This document shows positions 56,782 to 64,000 of a stretch of 64,000 nt of DNA, piece by piece. The notes under the pieces were generated by a model. It ran no database searches. It saw only the letters and a list, made by a program, of their open reading frames with translations, and was not told the origin of the DNA. Source of the stretch: Casuarina equisetifolia (taxonomy: Eukaryota; Streptophyta; Magnoliopsida; Fagales; Casuarinaceae); the NCBI GenBank assembly GCA_028551475.1, contig CM052355.1:14095543-14159542 (forward strand), given 5' to 3'. The position numbers and the translations under genes are program-made. Positions within the stretch are counted from its first letter, which is position 1, and each line of letters begins with the position of its first letter.

Positions 56782-57738
56782 AAACACGAACTATAGGTAT
56801 GCATGCACTCAAATATAACAAATTAAAAAGATTTAGACAAATATAATATTATACATTTCTAGTAGCCTATTATTATTATATTTTCTTATATTTTTCATTT
56901 CATCAAACAAATATTCATAAATTACTTTATCATTTAAAATCCATTAGAGGAATTCTATGTAACAACAAGTTATTCAAGAGAATTTTTCGTTGAAATAACT
57001 TGTTTATTAAGTTTTTTTATACTTCTTACATTTATAGAGGAATCATAATTTTTATAATTACACCAATATAATAATTGTAATAGGATATAAAAATCATATT
57101 TTTTAACTTAATTGTTTTACAAATATTAACAAAGTATTGTTAACATACTTGTTAGGATAGTTATCTAATTGCGACATTCAAAAAAATCAACCCGTTGTAA
57201 AAAATATATATTTACATACAATATTTGTTGTTAAATTAACACCAAATAATTGTAAAAGAACATGCACACATACACCTACATGTACATAAAGACTATCTTG
57301 GTAAGTATAAAAACAAAAAGGAGATGAAGTGTCGTACTTGCGGCGATGGTCTCCATGCAACCACAGCATAGAACTATTTATAATATATTTAAAAAAATTA
57401 AAAATTGTATATTATAGAAGCATTTGTCAATTTTTTTTTCAAATATCCATGAAATTAATCCAAGAAATTCTTTCCCGCATCCCAAACATAATCTCACCAA
57501 ATAAATTGTCAAGTCTATTATTAGAATTCAAACGCTTTTCAGGCTTTACCTAATCAATCCTCATTAAGAAAACGAAACTATTTTTAGTTTCTCTGTACTC
57601 AACAAAATATAATAACCAAGCCATTTTCCTCGCGCGTACACCAAACATAAGGTCCTACTCGAAGCCCAAAAGTCGTTGAGACCCACCCACCGACCCCAAT
57701 CAAAGCCCAATACAAACCACTTAAAACGCGCGGGCGCC
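56782..57738. other. AT-rich spacer
   Basis: No coding sequence, RNA gene or transposon is recognisable. The last 150 bases become less AT-rich towards the small open frame at 57739. Confidence 0.5.
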
Positions 57739-58051
57739 ATGGGCGGCAAAATCTGCAAACTATTCAGAGGTTCTCAGTTCATACCTACATCGCCAGCTCC
57801 GTTTCCTTTCTCTGCGAAGTTCTCTTTCCCGCCGATGCGGGCCTCACACGTGACTGAGCGGATGGTTCTTCCTGCATCTCGTGTTCTAACGCGCAGGGGG
57901 TGAAAGACTAGATACTATCGGAGGAGGTGAAGGGACGTGGCACATTCAAGGCCGCAGCCGGAGTCATCTCAAGTCCGAACTGCATACCATGGTGGAAGGG
58001 TGCCATCTGCACTCTCCCATAACTAGACAGGAGTTCCGTTGAGGCTTGTAA
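57739..58051 (+). other. Possible small gene or pseudogene, frame broken at a G run
   Basis: An ATG in good context (gccATGG) opens 54 codons (MGGKICKLFRGSQF...), stopping at 57901-57903. From the G run at 57896-57900 the neighbouring frame is open for about 50 codons (GERLDTIGGGEGTWHIQG...), ending in TGA near 58041. The GC content is higher than in the flanks. A single-base change in the G run would join the two frames. I do not recognise either half. It could be a small gene with an assembly error, a pseudogene, or a non-coding transcript. Confidence 0.25.
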
Positions 58052-59466
58052 TAGGGTTTCAGGCCTAGATCCTCTGCTTGTCTAATATTTTCCCGCTATA
58101 ACTTGATCTTTTATTTGCCCAATATGCACAAAAAGACAGCGTGCACGCTGCCCCAGCCTTGTTCGGAACGGCTCCTAGCATGTAGGTTAGCGGAGACGAC
58201 GCTATTACAGGCTGATTTGGACTAGATGCTGTCCCTTTGTTACTGTCCACGGGGTAATTGACTGTAACCTGTACAAGTCTTGAGCAGCAACTTCTGATAT
58301 TTCTTCAAATACAATCTCAGACCTGTCTTGTGCATCGATTTAGCACCTTTGGTTTTTGCTTCTACCGCTCCTTTCTGATTGGCTTTGTCTTACATTTCGT
58401 TTTATAATGTGAAGACTCGCGGATGGATGAGGCATTTGCATCGAGGCTGCTTAAAGAACAGGTGGAGTTTATGAGTTATAGCTGCTGAACATTCATGCTC
58501 AGGTAGAGAGGCTTTACTGTCTTTTCTCTCTCTTTTACGTATTATGGTTTGCTTTTTTTGGGAGTGATGGAGGATAGATAAGGGTATAAAACATGCTAAA
58601 TTGTTTACAGATTGTTAATTTTGGTGCATTAAGACGACTCTTAACCTAATTTGCTAGCTAAATAAATCAAGCTAAAGCTCAAGACTAGAGCTTGATTTAA
58701 GTTGAGTCCATTTGGGATATCAAGATTGAAAATTAAATTTGAGTAAGAGTTGACCTTGCTTACAAAGTAAATAAAGAAGGTATTAATAGATTGGTTTACA
58801 AACCAAGTGCAAGGTCAAAGATTGACGAATTGTTTGTCCACGTTGATGATTTGAAGCTCGGGGAAAAATCGCAGCTTGAGTTGCGCTTCAGAGTACTGGG
58901 ATGGGGAAAGCTGCAATCTTGTCTCCGGTTGTCAGCTAGAATCAATTTTGTGAGTGGTTTTGTCATTTTTACTTTATTAGACCGGTTACTGCCATATAGG
59001 CACTTCAGTTCACCTGAATGATTATATACACCAGTGCATTTCCATATGTATGTTTGGATGGTTGGAGATCCTCCGGGCCTCCTTAAGTATTTTGAAACAG
59101 CCGCTATACTCTTGTAGTTCTCTCGCGTGCCCTTGCGCCTCTTGCAATATGCTCAAGTTATCTAACTTGCACTCTTCGTGGGCTTTGCTCAGAGTACCTG
59201 TCTATTAGGGTGGCGTTTTTCTCTCACCTCTGCTGAGTCTAGAAGAATGGCTCAATATTGAGCAAGAAGCTAGGTAATTACATGCTAGAATCACAAACTG
59301 GGTCCATGTCACGTCAACTGGGGATCATACAAATTGATGGATATTCACTTTTTTCCACCGATCAAGTCAAAATTGTCGAATGCTGTGCCACAGAATGCTC
59401 ATCTGTTTTTCTCTCTGTACATGTTTGGGAATTCTGAGTCTGATGTCAGTCATGTTGATCTTATAT
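58052..59466. other. Spacer and 3' flank of the DNA glycosylase gene
   Basis: The right part should be the 3' UTR of the minus-strand glycosylase gene. Open frames at 58065-58250 (-) and 58791-59021 (+) resemble no family I know. A TC-rich run (cttttctctctcttttacg) lies near 58528. Confidence 0.45.
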
Positions 59467-62400
59467 CTACTTATCTTCTGTCGTACCTTTCGTCCGAGTC
59501 AGCTTGCTTGCCGGGAAGTGCAGTCTAGCCAAGAGCGGACGGGGTGCCCGTGTTTTCTGGTCAAATCCCCTCACACATACATATCCTGCAATCATTTTCG
59601 CAACTTTTTAGCAAACAATGTCGTGAGCCTAGCTTGTGGCTAAAATATCATTTGATGACTATGGCACGAAGGTTTTTTTATGGAGAGATGATGGCTTTAA
59701 CATGGGCCTAAGTTTACCTGAAGTTCACATTTGCTCTGGTGATTGGAGACATTAAGTGACTAAAATTGTAGAACGTGAATAGTGTACAACGAACTGGAAT
59801 TTTGCTCATTGGAATAACATATTCGAGCTAGGTTTGAATATGTTCTAAGGCAATGAAGGTGAGAATGTTCCTATCCTCTCTGTGTTCAATAGCACGTTTT
59901 TTACACTATATGTTGGCGAGAGGATGTCTAGGAAACCTATGCTTTTGACTTGTATTCATGCTGGCTTTTTAATACTTCGATATCAGGTAAGAAAAATTTA
60001 GCTATCATTCTCGTCCTTGTCTATTCATAAAATTTGGTTGGAGTATGTGATAACCAATATGCAGCTACTTGGTAGTCATACAGGTACGGCTATGCAGATG
60101 TTCTAAATATCCGTAGGGTACGACACTAGGAAAAGATATCCAAGTAAAGTTAGGTATTAGATGAATCTCAAAGAGGTTTTGATATATTTGGATGTAGTTA
60201 CAGCAACAAAAAATTTTATGCGACTAAAGCAACAAACAGATATTATCAAGTTAAAGCAGTTGAATGACATTAAAATGAGGTTAAATCAGCATACTTACCC
60301 CTCCAAAAGCAGTGTTGAATACCTTCTGTTGATAAACCTAGTACACGAGAAGAATATTTTGAGTGAAATTGGTTGACCGATTAATTGAAACCATTAGAAT
60401 CTTTACCTTTAAATATGGTTGGTATGGATGTCCCAAAGTATACAGTTCTTCTTGGCAGGTTCCATATCCAATCCCTAGGAACATCAATTGGAGTGATACT
60501 TGAATCATGGTCAGCGAACACCTGCACAAAACCTATATTCTTTACAGTACCAACTGAAATGCATACACATGCCTTAAATTGGAAGAGAATAATCTGAGCA
60601 TTTGGGATGCATTTGACCTCGTTAACTTGAAAGTAGGTGCCATTGAGTGGAAAGCTACCCCTCATTGCTGTTCGACAGGGTATCTGTTCATGATTGGTTT
60701 CAAAATATTAGTTGGCTTAGATTATTTTTATTTTTATTTAAATGGAAGTATTACATTGTTTTGCTGCTATTATTAATTTTAACATCATTATTGTTATTAC
60801 TGTAATTCCTTAATAACCACTCAAAGGGATGTTCTTGGTTTTCGTAATAGGCTTGAGGGTAAAATACTCACCAAAAGTGTTGCCCGGACCATTTGGGAAT
60901 TTGCTTCCCTTACACTGTTGCATGAGAAACATTCCTCCTTCTCACAAAATTTGCCATATTCATGGGAGTTACACCTTTTTTCAGGTGGTTGGATGGAATT
61001 TGCTGTCTCACCTGAGAAAACACCGATGCATTTAGTGGAAACTAAACTGAAGTGAGCATGATCTTAGGTTTCTACCTAATGGCTATGGCTATGTTCTTAA
61101 TTAGATATTACAAAGTAAAAGATAGTCTAAGAAAAGTGAGAAGAGCTCGTTATAGTAGGCCTAAATGTTGGCTACTTACCTGGAGTCCATATTGCTAGAA
61201 GGTATGAACATGGATCATCAGGTTCTCGTCTATCTACCTGTAAACGAAGCAATCAGAGAATGAATCTTGGATACAAAAGGTAGAAAATATTTCTTTCTTA
61301 AGTAGATGTTGAATTACTGACCCCCTGCAGAAGAGGGTGTGAATCTGGAAGTTCATAGCTGCACCAGGGTGAGAAATCAATCAGTATACATAGGAAATAT
61401 TTGGTGTATACAATAGTCTTTCTAAATCATTCAGAATGAAGAAAGTGAATATTCACATTGTACAAAATGTTTTTGTTAAGTCATTTTCTGGCATACCTCT
61501 CTTTATTTAACAATTTCTGATATCTTGCATGAGCAGGTTTGAGAGGTACTTTGATTAGTTGTAGATAAATGAGGGAGTGCCAACTTACACTAGGTGCTCT
61601 GTTCGCAGTCGACTCACATTCTTAAGCTTGGGCATTGGAATTGATGCTGCTTCTGGAGTTAGAGCAACTAAGGCTTTTGACATGTCATATTCTTGAAGTT
61701 CCATGTTTTTTTGCATATAAGTATGCAAAGTATGGGTGAACTCGTCAATGTTAAGTTTGATTACAGGAATTTCATTAGGATCCTCATAGGAAGTGTCCTC
61801 AATGTCAATTTCTAGTTGCTTGGTCTCTGGCTCTGGTGTTGCAGGCTCTTCAATAATAGGCTCACAGTTTGTGACTCCAGATATTGACTTGGATTGTGCG
61901 CTTGCTTCTGGTCGCTGATCTTCTTCTGATTGTGACTGAGGGAGAGGCAAGACAAGCTGATTGCTGATCATGTTGGGTTTTTCATCTGGTCTGTACCCAG
62001 TTGTACTCACAATGCTTTTCTCCTCTGGCCCTGGGAGGGCAAGCCTTGCACTGCATGCAACACAGTCAATGACTTATTGATCAATACTTGCTGTTTGTGC
62101 ATGTCATGTGATGGGGATGTTCAGTTAGGGTAGCAGAATGGGATTTCTGGTGTTCCCTTGCCTATATAATTTTCACTAGACTGGTAGAGAGTTAGTCACC
62201 CGTATTGCTGCAGGCATTATTTACTGTAAGTACCTAATCCATGAACCTCTCTTTTTCTTCCCAGCCACCTTCCATTTCTCCTTAAATATTGATAATTCCT
62301 ATCTTCTCTTCTTCTTTTGGGATGTAATTATTTTTCCACATGAAATTTCTCAGGCTCAATATATGAGGAGAGTTCTAGACATTGCTAGATGCGTCAAAGT

Positions 62401-64000
62401 GATTCCTTCTTAAATAATATTGCAAGTACAGAGACAAAGTATTGCAACCAACTATATGCAAACCTTGCAAATGCGCTTGCAAAATGTCGACACTCTCCTC
62501 TCATTGGGCATGAATTGCAATTTGGTTTGCTTTTTGTGCAGAAGACCTGCATCAATTTCAAAATTCATAGTCCAGTTCTTTGTTAGCTATTGATAAGCTA
62601 CACAACCAGTTACTTCATGTATAACTACACAACCAACCTTGGTAAGTGAAAAATAAAAATAAAAAAATAACAAGTTACTTCATGTATAACTACACAACCA
62701 ACCTTTCCAAATGTAATAAGCTGGTAATGAAGTTCATACCTGGTGACAGATATAGTCATGAGTTAGTCATTCAGGGGTAACTTTGATCAAGAAGCGAAGT
62801 TGCCTTATCAACCTTGGTAAACATGATAAAGACACGGCTAAAATGGAAGAGATCCTTACAGTGATCTTTGGTCAAGCTTGCATAGTCGTGGCCAGAGATA
62901 CTTCTGAATGGATTCCAATACTGGGTACCTATATATGGACAAGTATATTAGCTTTTTCTAAGTTCAAATGGTAAGTAACATGTAGGTGAATAATACTAAC
63001 AGTTCTAGGAGATGCAACTGAAGTGACTCGGGCAGTGGCTGAAGGGGCACCCATCCTAGTCTTACAGCTATACGTCCAACATTTGTGTCCACCTGTAAAG
63101 GATAAAGAAATTTTTTGACAACTATTTGTCTATTCCATAGATCCTCTCTTGCTTTTGTTAGAAATCTGCACTAGAAATTTATGCTTTCATTTTGAACTTA
63201 CTGGGAAAGCAAGATGGTGAAGTGTTAAAAGCCGTACACACTCCACGCTTTTCAACCCCAGTCCCCTTATGCTTAACAGATATTCTCTGCATAATGAATC
63301 AATCTTGATATAGAGATGTAAATTATCTGTTTGTGTGTTTACACTAAATAATTCTATCATTACTTAGTATACAACAGCAGAATGAGGAGGAAATATCAAT
63401 ACTAGTGATTGGAAGTACAAGAGCTAGAGAATTGATATAGATTGCTTTTATGGGCTTACTTGGCTTGGTCAGGTGGAACATCTCTCAACCATTCGAGATC
63501 AATGCTCCCATGTTCTCTAACCAGTCGGTTAAGAAAATCCTGCATGTTTATTCAGTGAAAAGACTTGGATTTGCATGTTGTTTTTCATGAGTACATTTCA
63601 CAATGAGAGCAGTGTTTCATGAAAGTTATACCTTAATACGCTCTGCAAGCATGTTGTTCATCCCCCGTTCTTTGATGGTGTTAGCAATTTCTTTAACATC
63701 TGCAGATCTTACAGCTTCCCAGTCCAGTGAGTCCATTGTGTTTGCTGTTCTTTCTCTTTTCTTTCCATTGCTTTCCACCTGTTCTCGCAGACTATCCCAT
63801 CTAATCTTGTCCTTTTTCTCCTTTTGGACTCTGTTACTTTTTGCCTGTACAGTAGTAGACTTCGTCTCATTGATCTCCACACTAGATAAATGACCATGAG
63901 CATTTAGATTTGACTCAGCTGTGGTCTGTGTAACATCTACGGTTTCTCCAGAGAGATTTGATGAGTACTGCTGCATTTCCTTGTTTTGCCCCTGAGTTGG
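59467..64000 (-). CDS. DEMETER/ROS1-type 5-methylcytosine DNA glycosylase, C-terminal part
   Basis: This nuclear enzyme excises 5-methylcytosine to start active DNA demethylation. Fifteen exons are visible: 63632-64000 (open at the edge), 63460-63539, 63202-63286, 63001-63092, 62860-62928, 62703-62739, 62464-62546, 61589-62050, 61322-61358, 61180-61237, 60872-61011, 60618-60683, 60407-60521, 60299-60337 and 59467-59585. All phases agree, giving 616 codons. The glycosylase domain has the helix-hairpin-helix (IRGLGLKSVECV), the catalytic Asp (VDTNVGRIAVRLGW) and the 4Fe-4S Cys set C-x6-C-x2-C-x5-C (CTKSKPNCNSCPMRGEC). The linker DEIPVIKLNIDEF, the permuted CXXC-like unit (about 60900-60990) and the RRM-like end (PRRTVYFGTSIPT, CVRGFDQKTRAPRP) follow. 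The N-terminal half lies outside the window. I cannot tell DME from ROS1 or DML without an alignment, so no symbol is given. Confidence 0.95.
62609..62705. repeat. Perfect 32-bp direct repeat across a glycosylase exon end
   Basis: Positions 62609-62640 and 62674-62705 are identical, period 65 bp. The right copy includes the last bases of the exon 62703-62739 and its splice donor. The left copy therefore carries a second AAG|GTTGG donor-like site inside the intron. Confidence 0.85.

Noticed and set aside
37143-64000. A functional stress/hormone gene cluster (HSFA3, CTR1, demethylase)
   Set aside because: The genes have separate promoters, large spacers and unrelated products. Nothing in the sequence shows co-regulation.

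Overview
This is plant nuclear DNA, most likely from a eudicot and possibly a woody one. The genes have many GT-AG introns, the spacers are AT-rich, and the proteins are plant families (phytosulfokine, plant Hsf, CTR1, DEMETER/ROS1). The species cannot be named from sequence alone. Six protein-coding genes can be reconstructed by joining exons, with splice phases that agree at every junction except one doubtful link in CTR1. All six are known families. I saw no convincing undescribed system; the most unusual structure is a stack of transposon insertions at 20.5-33.3 kb.

Layout: (1) 1-4.2 kb, spacer with repeats and one hairpin. (2) 4216-4672 (+), a three-exon phytosulfokine precursor with TATA and W-boxes upstream. 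(3) 6832-14548 (-), a Pcf11-type cleavage/polyadenylation factor (PCFS4-like) with six exons. (4) 14.5-17.6 kb, spacer with a tRNA-like SINE. (5) 17697-19796 (+), the ribosome-biogenesis Brix protein RPF2, with a telo-box and site II motif in its promoter. (6) 20572-32501, an old Ty1/copia element split by a younger copia element (21783-26686, near-perfect target duplication) and by an unidentified insert of about 1.2 kb. A 5'-truncated LINE (32559-33240) with an 8-bp target duplication follows directly. (7) 37143-39726 (-), heat-stress factor HSFA3 with two DRE motifs upstream. (8) 42908-52403 (-), the ethylene-pathway kinase CTR1 in about 16 exons. (9) 52.4-57.7 kb, AT-rich spacer holding a 1.41-kb solo LTR with perfect 5-bp target duplication. 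(10) 59467-64000 (-), the C-terminal 616 codons of a DEMETER/ROS1-type 5-methylcytosine DNA glycosylase, running off the right edge.

The genes do not form an operon-like unit. Several act in stress and signalling (PSK, HSFA3, CTR1), while others handle RNA 3' ends, ribosome assembly and DNA demethylation. Their proximity is best read as ordinary plant gene order. All calls come from reading the sequence; no alignment or database search was run.
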